DNA from: Serripes groenlandicus
Lineage: Eukaryota > Mollusca > Bivalvia > Cardiida > Cardiidae
Assembly: GCA_031761405.1 (NCBI GenBank)
Contig: JASEVX010000001.1
Coordinates: 42,479,359-42,543,358, forward strand
DNA length: 64,000 nt
Reading direction: 5' to 3'
The position numbers were made by a program, and so were the translations under genes. Positions within the stretch are counted from its first letter, which is position 1, and the number at the start of each line of letters is the position of its first letter. The notes beneath the pieces are model-generated. The model saw only the letters and a program-made list of their open reading frames with translations, did no database searches and was not told where the DNA came from. Positions 1-10,678 of the stretch are shown here, in pieces.

Positions 1-1830
1 AGGTTTGTTTGTCCTTGGCATTGGAATCATATGTGATAGCAGTTGTCCTTGGCATTGTAGTCTTCAGTGTAAGCAGTTGTCCTTAGCATTGGAGTCATCA
101 GTGTAAGCAGTTTCCTTAGCATTGGAGTCATCAGTGTAAGCAGTTGTCCTTGGCATTGGAGTCTTCAGTGTTAGCAGTTGTCTTTGGCATTGGAGTCACT
201 GTGGGGGGTGTTTGTCCTTGACATTGGAGTCATATGTGATAGTAGTTGTCCTTGGCATTGAATCATTGCCAGGGTGTTTTTCCTTGGCATTGAAGTCATA
301 TGTGATAGCAGTTGTCTTTGGCATTGGAGTCACTGTGGGGGTGTTTGTCCTTGGCATTGGAGTCATATGTGATAGTAGTTGTCCTTGGCATTGAATCATT
401 GCCAGGGTGTTTTTCCTTGGCATTGGAGTCATACGTGATAGCAGTTATCCTTGGCATTGGAGTCATCAGTGTTAGCAGTTGTCCTTGGCATTGGAGTCAT
501 CAGTGTAAGCAGTTGTCCTTGGCATTGGAGTCATCATTGTAAGCAGTTGTCCTTGGCATTGGAGTCTTCAGTGTTAGCAGTTGTCTTTGGCATTGGAGCC
601 ACTGTGGGGGGGTGTTTGTCCTTGACATTGGAGTCATATGTGATAGTTGTTGTCCTTGGCATTGAAGTCATATGTGATAGCAGTTGTCTTTGGCATTGGA
701 GTCACTGTGGGGGTGTTTGTCCTTGGCATTGGAGTCATATGTGATAGTAGTTGTCCTTGGCATTGAATCATTGCCAGGGTGTTTTTCCTTGGCATTGGAG
801 TCATACGTGATAGCAGTTATCCTTGGCATTGGAGTCATCAGTGTTAGCAGTTGTCCTTGGCATTGGAGTCATCAGTGTAAGCAGTTGTCCTTGGCATTGG
901 AGTCATCATTGTAAGCAGTTGTCCTTGGCATTGGAGTCATACGTGATAGCAGTTGTCCTTGGCATTGGAGTCATCATTGTTAGCAGTTGTCCTAGGCATT
1001 GTAGTCATATGTGATAGCAGTTTTTCTTGGCATTGAATCAATGCCAGCTTTTTTTCCCTTGGCATTGGAATCATATGTGATAGCAGTTGTCCTTGGCATT
1101 GGAGTCATACATGATATCAGTTATCCTTGGCATTGGAGTCATATGTGATAGCAGTTGTCCTTTGCATTTGAGTCATCTGTGATTTTGTTTGTCCTTTGTA
1201 TTGGAGTCATCTGTGATAGCAGTTGTCCTTGGCATTGGAGTCATATGTGATAGCAGTTGTCCTTGGCATTAGAGTCACTGTTGGGGTGTTTGTCCTCGGC
1301 ATTGGAGTATTATGTGATAGCAGTTGTCCTTGGCATTGGAATCATCTGCGGGTTTGGCTGTCCTTGATATTGGAGTCATATGTGATAACAGTTGTCCTTT
1401 GCATTGCAGTCATCTGTGATGTTGTTTTGGCATTGCAGTCATATGCGATAACAGTTGTCCTTGGCATTGGTGTCTCTCAGGGTTTGTTTTTAGCATTGGA
1501 GTTTTGTCTGTGATGGTTTTTGTTCTTGGCATTTGAGTCATCTGTGGTGGCATAAGACATTGGAGCTGTCTGTGGTGGGATATTTGTCCTTGGAATTTGA
1601 GTAATCTGTGATGGGGTATTTGTCCTTGGCATTTGAGTCATCTGTGATGGCATTTGACATCTGTTGTGATGTTAGCATTAGAGTGGTCTTTGATGGTGTT
1701 AGTTATTGGTGTATTGAGTCATATGTGATGGTGTTTATGCTTGGCATTTGAATAATCTTTGGTGGCATTTGGCATAGGAGTCATCTGTAATGGTATTTGT
1801 CCTTGGCATTTGAGTTTTCTGTTTCAGGGA
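1..1830. repeat. 34-bp minisatellite with higher-order structure
   Basis: Direct tandem array of a unit of about 34 bp with core TTGGCATTGGAGTCATATGT followed by a GATAGCAGTTGTCC-like half. Variants at the ATATGTGATAGC / ATCAGTGTAAGC positions alternate. A block of about 372 bp near 312-683 recurs at 684-1055, giving identical 76-codon frames at 312 and 684, so a higher-order unit of about 11 monomers has been copied. Units degrade after about 1500. The open frames here are by-products of the repeat period and I do not call them genes. The array lies upstream of the NCX exons, probably in an intron. Confidence 0.93.
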
Positions 1831-2380
1831 AAGGATTAATATCAGAGTCCAATCTAAGTTCAGACATTTAATATTGTGTGACATTCATTGATTACAATGG
1901 TGACTGGAAACCTGTTATTAGAATTCTTATCATCCAATACTCCATATCACACGAAAATGGCTGCATGCTTTTTTTAATCAATGGCAATTGTTATCATATT
2001 GTATACTTATATAATATTTGTAGTCAGCTTTGGATCTGAACCGTTCTTTACAGGTTCCTTTAATGCTTATATGGCTAGGTGACAATTAGGGAAGATGCTG
2101 ATCAGACTGCATTGCAGTATGGGCTGATCAGAATTGTCTCTGGTTTCATAGTCCCAAATCTTGTGTTTTTTTGTGTGCCTTGGCTCAATTATAGACTAGC
2201 AGAGAGACAAATCCTTGATAAATGAATCCAATAAACTTTCTCATCTCCGATTTCTCTAATCTAATCAGTTTTTTCATCCCAGGAACCCCGAATAATTAGT
2301 CTAAGAATTGAATTATAGAGATACGAAAACAAAACATAATGGTTGTTCTTATCTTATTCAAAAAGAGAAGAAAGCAAAAC
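1831..2380. other. Non-coding stretch, no recognisable gene
   Basis: AT-rich sequence between two tandem arrays. No conserved exon was seen in any frame. A short partly inverted motif around CTGATCAG at 2098-2140 resembles a short interspersed repeat, but it is too diverged to assign. Confidence 0.5.
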
Positions 2381-2384
2381 ATAA

Positions 2385-3318
2385 TTTATCAGAACATACA
2401 TCTCCATCAAATCTTGAACAAGTTCGAAACTGGGCCATATGAGGTCAAAAACTAGGTCACTAGGTCAAATTGAAGGGAAATCTTGTTAACACTTTAGAAG
2501 CCACATTTTCAATTTGAGCATGTTGAAACTTTATCAGAATGTTTGTCTTGATGATGTAAGTCAAGTTCGAATATGGGTCATATTAGGTGGAGAACTAGGT
2601 CACTACACCAAATTGAAGAGAAATCTTGTTAACACTCTGGATACTGCATTTTTAACTTGAGCATGTTGAAACTTTATCAGAATGGTTATCTTGATGATAT
2701 GTAGGTCAAGTTCGAACATGGGTCATGTTGGCTCTAAAAGTAGTTCACTAGATCAAACTGAAGGAAAATCTTGTTAACACTGGAGAAGCCGCATTTTTTG
2801 CTTCAGCAGCTTCAAATTTGTTCAGAATGTTTATCTTAATGATATCTAGTCCAAGCTTGAATACGGGTTATGCCGGGTCAAAAAGAAGGTCACTAGGCCA
2901 AATTGATGGAAAATCTTGTTGACACTCTGGAGGACACATTTTTTGCTTCAGCAGCTTCAAATTTTGTCAGAATGTTTGTCTGAATTATACTAGGTCAAGT
3001 TCAAATATGGGTCATATTGGGTCAGAAACTAGGTCAATAAAGGAAAATATTGTTCAAACTCCGAAGGCAGTATTTTTACTTTGAGCAAGTTGAAACTTTG
3101 TCAGAATGTTTGACTTTTATGATATCTAGTCAATGTTGGAATATGGTTCATATCAGGTATAAAAATATAGATCACTAGGCCAAATGAAGGAAAATCTTGT
3201 TAACACTCTGGAGGTTGCCTTATGAATCTTTGTCAGAATAATTGTCTTGATGTGTTTTGCATTGCATTACATTGCTTAATTCAGGTGAGCGAACTGGGGC
3301 CATCATGGCCCTCTTGTT
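2385..3318 (+). repeat. Hairpin-ended element with ~145-bp tandem body
   Basis: About six copies of a unit of roughly 145 bp. Each carries AGGTCACTAGG..AAATTGAAGG, then AAATCTTGTTAACACTCTGG, then TTTATCAGAATGTTTGTCTTG. The TCTTGTTAAC anchors lie near 2481, 2624, 2769, 2914, 3049 and 3195. The array runs into a 3' end with CAGGTGAGCGA and the small hairpin GGGCCATCATGGCCC followed by TCTTGTT. The same 3' end closes elements near 8973 and 17250. A truncated relative with a visible 5' hairpin lies at 55345-55672. Confidence 0.8.
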
Positions 3319-3338
3319 ACTTAATATTTATATAGGAA

Positions 3339-3563
3339 TGAATGAATGTATATTGTTTTATGGCGCATCGACAGCTAAGGTCATTTAGCGCGCAATTAAA
3401 TTTAATTATTCATGATCCCTGGGTAAACAAACCAGTACTAGGCTAGAAAAAGTGCCTTGCCCAAGGGCACTCCACCATGACCGTAGTGCCGCGACTGGGG
3501 ATCGAACCCGGGACACCCGGTTTCGAAATCCCCGTCGCTAACCACTCGACCACAGCGGATTCC
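3339..3563 (-). mobile_element. tRNA-derived SINE with 13-bp target duplication
   Basis: Read on the minus strand it starts near 3563 with a tRNA-like head: A box TGGTCGAGTGGTTAGCG and B box GGTTCGATCCC. A central AGTGCCCTTGGGCAAGGCAC motif and an AT-rich tail ending in (CATT)n follow. The direct repeat ATTTATATAGGAA is exact at 3326-3338 and 3564-3576, which fits target-primed integration. The tRNA part lacks the full fold of a working tRNA gene, so this is a SINE and not a tRNA. It sits 3' of the preceding repeat body. Confidence 0.9.
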
Positions 3564-3576
3564 ATTTATATAGGAA

Positions 3577-4134
3577 AGGGAGGGCTAAATGATTCAGATA
3601 TTTTGTAAATCTGGTGGGGGGAAAAGCACACAGTCAATATGAACCTGATCAAATATGTTGCCTGTAGCATATAAAAGTTGTTTATTCAGTCAATATATTC
3701 AGGATAATATTACTTTAGGCAGAATTTAACAAGGTCGGGTAACAGTCTAGACAGTAAATACCAAAATCAAGTGATTTGATCACATAAAATTGTTGAATGA
3801 ATGATTAGCTGCCAATTCTCACGACAGAATGTTGTACCAAATTGTATTTCAATGACCTTAGAAGAAAGGTATAATTAACAGATATTGTAGTATACAAAAG
3901 CTTACTTCAGGTTATTAGAGTATAATATAGATTGCTGTCGTGGATCTTACTTCATGTAGGAGATGGTTATAATAACAGACATGCATGTTTTAACATTTAA
4001 TCTTACTTCAATGAACCAATAAGGTGTAATTATAAAATAGTTCATTGTACCAACTTCAATAAGTATTTGGTAGAAAAATGATGTATTGAACAGATAGTGT
4101 TGTACCTTATCTAATAAACAGATATCAAACATGA
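3577..4134. other. Non-coding spacer entering a satellite
   Basis: AT-rich sequence without recognisable coding content. Diverged half-units of the downstream 52-bp satellite (CTTACTTCA..ATAAACAGATA) begin to appear from about 3925. Confidence 0.5.
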
Positions 4135-5375
4135 CTTCAAAAATTAGTTGTGAGTGTAATATCTAATAAACAGATATCAAATCTTACTTCAAAAGCAAGT
4201 ACTCTAAAAAGAAGTTGTAAGTATAATATATAATAAACAGATACCAAACATTCCTTCAAAAAGATGTTGTAAGTATAATATCTAATAAACAGATTCCAAA
4301 AAGAAGTTGTAAGTATAATATCTAATAAACAGATACCAAACATTCCTTCAAAAAGAAGTATGTATAATATCCAATAAATAAATACCAAACATTTCTTCAA
4401 AAAGTAGTTTTGAGTATAATATCTAATAAACAGATACCAAACATTCCTTCAAAAAGAAGTATGTATAATATCCAATAAATAGATACCAAACATTTCTTCA
4501 AAAAGTAGTTTTGAGTATAATATCTAATAAACAGGTACCAAATCTTACTTCAATAAGTAGTTGTGAGTATATAGCATCACATTCCTTCAAAAAGAAGTTG
4601 TACGTATAATATCTAATAAATAGATACCAAATATTTCTTCAAAAAGAAGTTGTACATATAATATCTAATAAACAGGTACCAAATCTTACTTCAATAAGTA
4701 GTTGTGAGTATATAGCGTCTAATAGTTGTGAGTATAATAGCTAATAAACAGTCACAAATGCTACTCCAATAAGTAGTTGTGAGTATAATATCTAATAAAC
4801 AGGCACAAATGCTACTCCAATAAGTAGTTGTGAGTATAATATCTAATAAACAGCCACAAATGCTACTCCAATAAGTAGTTGTGAGTAAAATATCCAACAA
4901 ACATATACCAAATCTTACTTCATTAAGTAGTTGTGAGTAAAATATCCAACAAACATAAACCAAATCTTACTTCATTAAGTAGTTGTGAGTAAAATATCCA
5001 ACAAACATATACCAAATCTTACTTCATTAGCTAGTTGTGAGTATAATATTCAACAAACATATACCAAAATCATACTTCATTAAGTAGTTGTGAGTATAAT
5101 ATCCAACAAACATATACCAAATCTTACTTCATTAAGTAGTTGTGAGTATAATATCCAATAAACATTTACCAAATCTTACTTCATTAAGTAGTTGTAAGTA
5201 TAATATCCAACAAACATAAACCAAATCTTACTTCATTAAGTAGTTGTGAGTAAAATATCCAACAAACATATACCAAATCTTACTTCATTAAGAAGTTGTG
5301 AGTAAAATATCCAACAAACATATACCAAATCTTACTCCAATAAGAAAGTATTATATCTAATAAACAGATACCAGA
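4135..5375. repeat. 52-bp AT-rich satellite array
   Basis: About 24 direct copies of a 52-bp unit, for example TTCATTAAGTAGTTGTGAGT followed by AAAATATCCAACAAACATAT and ACCAAATCTTAC. The left half holds CTAATAAACAGATACCAAAC variants. The right half is dominated by a more uniform CCAACAAACATATACC subtype, suggesting recent local expansion. The minus-strand ORFs read ILTT/CLLD-type periodic peptides from the repeat itself. Confidence 0.93.
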
Positions 5376-5386
5376 CACATCCTGGA

Positions 5387-5518
5387 GCCTTTGCAGCAGA
5401 CAAATTTTGAAAACATTGTGGCATAGGTTATCCATTCAATTATAGAGATTTTCTATTTTTGGACAAAATATGTTTAAATTCGTCTGCTGCAGAATTATCG
5501 TATGAGGGACAGGGATAA
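5387..5518. mobile_element. TTAA-MITE, internally deleted copy
   Basis: Keeps the left TTGCAGCAGACAAATTTTGAAA motif in part and the right TCGTCTGCTGCAGAATTATC..TATGAGGGACAGGG end. The central hairpin is missing. It abuts the end of the 52-bp array. Confidence 0.7.
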
Positions 5519-5749
5519 GGAAGTATAAAAGGTCTGCGAAATTGAAACTTTAAACTCGAAACAGTGTTGAAACAGTTGTGGGAAAAGCTGATATGCTTTT
5601 GGCTTGAGCCTTTCCTTTCCTTTTAAGCAAATGACTTAAAAGGTAGGGAATTAATTAATACTTTAGTCTGATAAACTGGATAGTTACATTTTTAGCTAGT
5701 AAAGAATGTACATATAGTTAAAAATAGTTTGATTTTCTTATTGTTTAAA

Positions 5750-5968
5750 CCCTTTCCCTCTTGTAAACACATTTCGATGCATATGGAGCAGACCAACTGT
5801 GAAATAATTGTGGCAAAAGGAGAAAATGTCTATTATGGATATATTGTCCTTTTGCCACATTTTTTTCTTCTTCATTCTAAAAGTATACTATTTTTTTTAT
5901 TTATAGAGATTTTTGCCAAGATGTTGTCAAAGTTGTCTGCCGCAGATAAGTTGTATGTTGGAAAGGGG
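5750..5968. mobile_element. TTAA-MITE copy
   Basis: Starts TTTAAACCCTTTCCCTC and ends TGTTGGAAAGGGGTAAAC. The central inverted repeat GTGGCAAAAGGAGAAA / TTTTGCCACA flanks a diverged loop. Its length of about 219 bp matches the family. Confidence 0.8.
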
Positions 5969-6453
5969 TAAACAGGAATCTACACTTTTCTGTTATTCTG
6001 TCAGAATATAGCTTGCATTCACAGTTAGTTTTGTTTAGATTATGATAGGTTAATCTATCTAGACACTATTATATTATTTAGATTGGAAACATACCATATT
6101 TGTTCAAAAATATCATTTTTGCCACAGAATAGTTCAAATGGAGCCAGTTATACCAGGAGCCCAATTGTTCATTGTAGGAAGTTTCATGATTTGTTCTTAT
6201 TATATGTATCTATTGAACATTTAAATGATTGATATATGTGTATATGCAGGTTTTTTCCAGGGATACAACAATAATTAAACATGATGATTTTGATGTCACT
6301 TTTTTTATGATAATTTTGAAAGCATCAAGACGATGTCACTTTTTATAATGATAATTTTGAGAGCATCACACTCATTTTAAAGGGAATATATTGTATAAGC
6401 ATGATTACGAGTTTTTCAGAAGAGTTCCAAGAAAGAATTACATGTTTGTTTTA

Positions 6454-6661
6454 CGACAATTCTGCAACAGAAGACTTTGAACATATTTTGTCAAAAAATA
6501 GAAAATCTTTATAATTGAATAGATAACCTATGACTAAAAGTGGAAAACATTGTGGCAAAAGGAGAAATTGCTCATTCTGAGCAATTTCTTCTTTTGTCAC
6601 TATGTTTTGAAAAAGCTGTCTGCTGCAGAGGCGTCAGAAAGCGTCTATATGAGGAAAAGGG
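6454..6661. mobile_element. TTAA-MITE copy, left end eroded
   Basis: The right end is ATGAGGAAAAGGG followed by TTAA at 6662-6665. The left CCCTTTCCC is lost, but ACGACAATTCTGCAACAG remains. The core palindrome GAGAAATTGCTCATTCTGAG / CAATTTCTTCTTTTGTCAC is well kept. Confidence 0.8.
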
Positions 6662-6918
6662 TTAAACTACCATGAAAAGCATTATCAGCACCATTAATAA
6701 TAGCTACATTGAACACACTTTAGCAAGAGATTAATATTTCACAAACTTCTCGCCATTCTTTACCAAGTCCTATGTTGTAGATATGCAATGAATTTTGTAA
6801 GCTGTATTAATTTTTAAGACATCAATAGAGGGATTTTAAACTTTTCCAAGATACAACAAAACTCCAGCAGATGACTATGAAAACTACTTCTAGGCAAATA
6901 TGTAGAAAATATCTTTAA

Positions 6919-7136
6919 CCCTTTCCCTCATACGGCAATTCTGCAGCAGACGACTTTGAACGTATTTTGACAAAACATAGGTTATCCATTTAATTATGGA
7001 GTGGGAAAAAAAAAAAAAAAGTGGAAAACATTGTGGCAAATGGAGAAATTGCACGTTCTGTGCAATTTCTTCTTTTGTCACTATGTTTTCAAAAAGCTGT
7101 CTGCTGCAGAGGCGTCAGAAAGCGTGACGGAAAGGG
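6919..7136. mobile_element. TTAA-MITE copy with both TTAA flanks
   Basis: Flanked by TTAA at 6915-6918 and 7137-7140. It starts CCCTTTCCCTCATACGGC and ends GACGGAAAGGG. A poly-A run of about 16 lies in the left arm at 7006-7020. A short diverged fragment of the same family (GTCTGCTGCTGATGTGTC) follows at 7185-7262. Confidence 0.87.
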
Positions 7137-7392
7137 TTAACAATGAAAGTATAAGCGTTTAAATAAGTTATAAACAGTGTTTCAATAGGAGATAATTTTT
7201 GCTCATTAAGCTACAATGTTTACAAAAGTTGTCTGCTGCTGATGTGTCTACAAGAGGGAATGGTATGATTATTAATCAGATGCAAGCTTGATATGTGAAG
7301 AAAAGATAATTGTTAGCGTTAATTTTTTTTTATCATTATCTATAAAAAATACCAAGCAAACTAAGTCATTCTGACTGAGCAGCATCATTTAA

Positions 7393-7613
7393 CCCTTTCC
7401 CACATACAGCAAATCTGCAGCAGATGACTTTGAAAATGCTTACTAAAAAATATTAAAAAATCTATTATTGTAGGTATAATTACTGAAAAAAGTTGAAAAC
7501 ATTTTGTCAAAAGGAGAAATTGCTTGTTATTGAGCAGTTTCTCCTTTTGCCACAATGTTTTCAAAAGTCGTCTGCTGCAGAGGCATCAAAAAGTGTCTGC
7601 ATTTGGGAAAGGG
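7393..7613. mobile_element. TTAA-MITE copy, near full length (221 bp)
   Basis: One of the cleanest copies. TTAA lies at 7389-7392 and 7614-7617. It starts CCCTTTCCCACATACAGC and ends ATTTGGGAAAGGG. The core hairpin AAAAGGAGAAATTGC / GCAGTTTCTCCTTTTGCCAC is intact. It lies 290 bp upstream of an NCX exon. Confidence 0.9.
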
Positions 7614-7904
7614 TTAAGTTTCATGAAGAATTAAAGATTTTTGTAACAATGGTACTCTGAATCACCTCTGGGAAAGAAGCCATCTGAGGTTGTATCCGCA
7701 AACCTTCACCTTTCATCTGCATTTATAATGACCATCAAAGTAATTTCTGATGAACTGCTGGAATTGTAGCCCATTTTTTTTTTCCCTCCAATACCAATTA
7801 AAGTGACAGTCAAAATTTATGTTGATGCATTACAAGCCCCTTAATTGGTTGGCCCGTCTCACTCTGTATATTGACTAATGATCTGTTTATTGTTATTTAT
7901 CTAG

Positions 7905-8009
7905 GTGAAGAAGATGAAGAAGAAGAAAAGTTACCCTCTTGCTCAGACTATGTTATGCATTTTCTCACTTTGTTCTGGAAGGTGGCTTTCTCCGTTATTC
8001 CCCCAACAG
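7905..8009 (+). CDS. SLC8A: Na+/Ca2+ exchanger (SLC8/NCX), internal exon
   Basis: This exon belongs to the plasma-membrane exchanger that extrudes one Ca2+ against three Na+. It encodes the end of the large cytosolic loop, an acidic run (EEDEEEEK), and then the start of the C-terminal membrane block (LPSCSDYVMHFLTLFWKV..). This matches the conserved KLPSCFDYVMHFLTVFWKV segment of animal NCX proteins. Borders are a TTTATCTAG acceptor and a CAG|GTAAGT donor. The reading frame enters with 2 bases and leaves with 1, and this phase joins exactly to the next exon to give PPT-D-YWGGW. Upstream exons for the first membrane block and the Calx-beta domains were not found and presumably lie left of the window. 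Confidence 0.95.
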
Positions 8010-8157
8010 GTAAGTCCTTATTAGTTTAGTTCAACCATTTCCCACATGAAAATATCATGGCAAAAGTAGAAGCTGCTAATTATACTGAAAATTTGTTGTT
8101 GGCCAGATTTCTCTAGCAATTCCGGTCTATAGATTGGCAATGTCTGTCCGTCTGAGC

Positions 8158-8377
8158 CCACAAATGGATACTTGTTGGGTACTGTCTATCATTTAACCTA
8201 AATCCCTCCCACCGCGTTTTTTTTTTATAATTTTCTAATGGGTATCTAATTAGCATATTAATGCTATTTATTCCGTAAAAGGGTGATAATTACGGAATAA
8301 ACCGTACCCTTGTTGGGTAATACCCAACAACAAAAAAATCAAAGGAAAATACCCAATAAGTGTCCATTCGTAGGCAT
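8158..8377. mobile_element. Small inverted-repeat element (MITE-like)
   Basis: Imperfect terminal inverted repeats of about 22 bp: AAATGGATACTTGTTGGGTA at the left, and TACCCAATAAGTGTCCATT at the right as its complement. An inner palindrome TTATTCCGTAAAAGGG..TTACGGAATAA is present. It appears inserted in a GTCTGTCCGTC-rich sequence found on both sides. It lies in an NCX intron. A clear target duplication was not seen. Confidence 0.6.
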
Positions 8378-8499
8378 GTCTGTCTGTCCGTCAACATTTT
8401 GGTTAAAGATTCAGGTTGAGGCAAAATCTCAGCCCTGGAAAGGGTTACAAACTTGAAACTTTTCCTGAAGGTAACCAGTAACAAGTTCTATTGATTTCT

Positions 8500-8974
8500 A
8501 TGGTTACTTTGACCTTGACCTTGGTTTGTCGATTTTCAAGGTCAAATTGCCGACAATCCGGCCTTACCGTCTTCAGCGGTTTCTTGTTTTTGGGAAAGGG
8601 TTTGCCCAATCCCTCATACCAGAAACCAGTGGCAGACGTCTTTGATTATTTTGTGGAATAAAGTTGAAATTATTTACACGTGATAAAGGAGAAATTGCTC
8701 ATTATGATTTCAAAAGTCATCTTCTGCAGAGGAGTCACAAAGTGTCTCTATGTGGGCATTATCAACTTTCAGCAATTATGAAGGAACTTGCTCTGATATC
8801 AATCATTCGATTTTCAAATAATTTTGTAGAAATGTTCCTAGGGTGACCTTCTATCAGATTCCTTCAAGCCAAGTTGATTGGTCGTAAACTATGGCCGCCA
8901 GGGGGCGGGGCTTATATAGCTAAAGTGAAAAAAAAATCAGGTGAGCGATCCAGAACCATCATGGCCCTCTTGTT
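8500..8974 (+). repeat. Hairpin-ended 'AGCTCACC' type element with MITE inside
   Basis: The right part carries TTTCAAATAATTTTGTAGAA, TCAGATTCCTTCAAGCC, a GGCCGCCAGGGGGCGGGGC motif, then CAGGTGAGCGATCC and the terminal ATCATGGCCCTCTTGTT. The same body is found at 58919-59930. A diverged TTAA-MITE copy (about 8600-8756, ending CTATGTGGG) interrupts it, so the MITE is the younger insertion. It lies in an NCX intron. Confidence 0.72.
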
Positions 8975-9049
8975 TTAATTGTCAAACTTTTGTTTAGATA
9001 AACTTGATTAATGCTAATTACATTTGCCTATCAAAATTGGCCAACAATG

Positions 9050-9236
9050 GAGGTTATTATTGCAGTGTACAGTGGAACTCATGTATAAAGGCCACCCAAG
9101 GGAACAGAACAATATGGTCTTTGTTCACAGGTGGTCTTTAATTACAGGGTCATTCATGCAGAAAAGTAATTGGGAAATTAAATGTATGGTTGCTATAGAC
9201 GGGAATTGCTTAACAAAGGTGGTCTTTACCACATGT
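9050..9236. repeat. Interspersed repeat with GGTGGTCTTTA motifs
   Basis: Contains GTGGAACTCATGTATAAAGG, then GGTGGTCTTTAATTACAGGG and GGTGGTCTTTACCAC, with partial inverted complementarity between AAAGGCCACC and GGTGGTCTTT. It looks like a short interspersed element. It ends about 30 bases before the next NCX exon. Confidence 0.5.
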
Positions 9237-9268
9237 TTTATTGCATATTGATTATTTCTATTTTACAG

Positions 9269-9427
9269 ATTACTGGGGTGGTTGGGCTTGTTTCTGCGTA
9301 TCCATAGGGATGATTGGACTGCTCACTGCTTTCATCAATGACTTGGCATCCAGCTTTGGTTGTACCATTGGACTGAAGGATTCTGTGACTGCCATCTCTT
9401 TTGTTGCCCTGGGAACTAGTGTACCTG
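9269..9427 (+). CDS. SLC8A: Na+/Ca2+ exchanger (SLC8/NCX), membrane exon
   Basis: Encodes 52 full codons of the C-terminal membrane block, including SIGMIGLLTAFINDLAS and CTIGLKDSVTAISFVALG, ending GTSVP. The last residues open the alpha-2 repeat, whose GTSVPDTFASK signature (ion-coordinating region in NCX and NCKX families) is split over the intron: the Asp codon uses the final G here and AT of the next exon. The acceptor is TTTTACAG and the donor is CTG|GTAGGT. It is nearly identical to vertebrate NCX over this stretch, so I regard it as a functional exon. A TTAA-MITE begins only about 20 bases after the donor. Confidence 0.97.
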
Positions 9428-9448
9428 GTAGGTTTGGTCATTGTCAAA

Positions 9449-9656
9449 CCTTTCCCACATACAGCAAATCTGTACCAGACGATTTGGAAAACGTCTATAA
9501 GAAAAAAGCTCAAACAATCCCTTTAAATGAAATAACAATAAATGAATAGAGTTGAAAACATGGGTGGCAAATGTAGAAATTGCTCGTTTTGAGGAATTTT
9601 TTTCCCTTGTCTCCGTGTTTTCAAAAAGCTGTCTGCTGCAGAGGCATCAGAAAGGG
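9449..9656. mobile_element. TTAA-MITE copy next to an NCX splice donor
   Basis: Begins ACCTTTCCCACATACAGC and ends ATCAGAAAGGG followed by TTAA at 9657-9660; the left TTAA has decayed to TCAA. It lies about 20 bases downstream of the exon donor at 9428. Confidence 0.82.
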
Positions 9657-9660
9657 TTAA

Positions 9661-10249
9661 GCATTTCTAACATTCATCAAAGTTAGTCTGCTTCTGATGC
9701 AAAGTTGAAAAAACAATGGGATAAAAATAAGTTACACTTTTTCAAGATTCAGGGGATAAAGTGTTTACCATGTCCATCTTCTGTTTGTCTGTGGTAAAAA
9801 CTTTAATATTTGCCATAACTTTCGTGTTAGGCATGTGTAGTCCTTGCGACATGGGATATTGGTTTGGTGTTGTTCCTCTGCAGCCATGTTTAAGTCATGG
9901 TTGAATGTTTTGTGACATGGGGATATTGGTTTGTTGTCATCCGCCTGTAATGATGTCTAAATCGTGGTTGAATGATTTGAAAATGTTAACCACCATAGGG
10001 AAAGGCCGGTAAGTTTCACTAAGATTGCCTCGAGAATACCAAAGATATGTCCCCTTGATCTTATATTGTGTATGTACTGTATATCCTGGTTAATATATAT
10101 CACATGTATCTTGTGAATGCCATACTTTACATCCAATCAGTATGAAAAGTCATCAGAAAAATGCATGTCCATCAAATCTCCGATAAATTTTGGAAACGAT
10201 TAAGGAAAATGTCATTGTGTATTATTGATAGAGTTGAAAAGATGTTGAA
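9661..10249. other. NCX intron, no feature recognised
   Basis: AT-rich intronic sequence. A short imperfect duplication, GACATGGGATATTGGTTTGG / GACATGGGGATATTGGTTTG, is visible at 9849-9931. No exon was found. Confidence 0.5.
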
Positions 10250-10468
10250 TGAACCATCTCCCATATGAAGATGCAATTGGATGCCTCTGCAGCAGACGAC
10301 TTTCAAAAACATTGTGGCAAAATGAGATATTGCTCATAATGAGCAATTTCTTGTTTTGTCACAATGTTTTCAACTCATTTTGATAATAAAACTTTCCCTT
10401 ACCGAGATTTTAAATAATTTTGCCTATATGTTTTCTGCTGAAGATTTTGTATGTTGGAAATGTTTAAG
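10250..10468. mobile_element. TTAA-MITE copy, diverged ends
   Basis: The core palindrome AATGAGATATTGCTCATAAT / GAGCAATTTCTTGTTTTGTC is clear and GCAGCAGACGACTTTCAAAA is kept. The outer ends have decayed (CCATCTCCCATATG, TGTTGGAAATGTTTAA). Confidence 0.75.
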
Positions 10469-10678
10469 AATAAAATCAGTCTTTTTGCAGAGGCACTGAA
10501 TGTCATCTGTATCAAACAGTGGGTTAAATATCATCATGTCACATGTCACATGTTTTTGCATGAAGCATTTCATGCTATAAAGCTTCCTTGTGAGTCAATA
10601 TAATTACCTGACTGAATTGTATACTTTAAACTTTTATTTGCTTGGATAAATATGAACCTTGAATGTTTATAATTACAG

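Noticed and set aside
196..1513. Several open frames on both strands (SLALESYVIVVVLGIE-like peptides)
   Set aside because: They are translations of the 34-bp tandem array; the repeat period and lack of stops create them. No start context or family resemblance.
1..1830. CRISPR-like regular repeats
   Set aside because: The whole unit is repeated, with no unique spacers; the genome is eukaryotic by its split genes.
3481..3563. Functional tRNA gene on the minus strand
   Set aside because: A and B boxes are present, but the stems are incomplete and the unit has a SINE body with a 13-bp target duplication.
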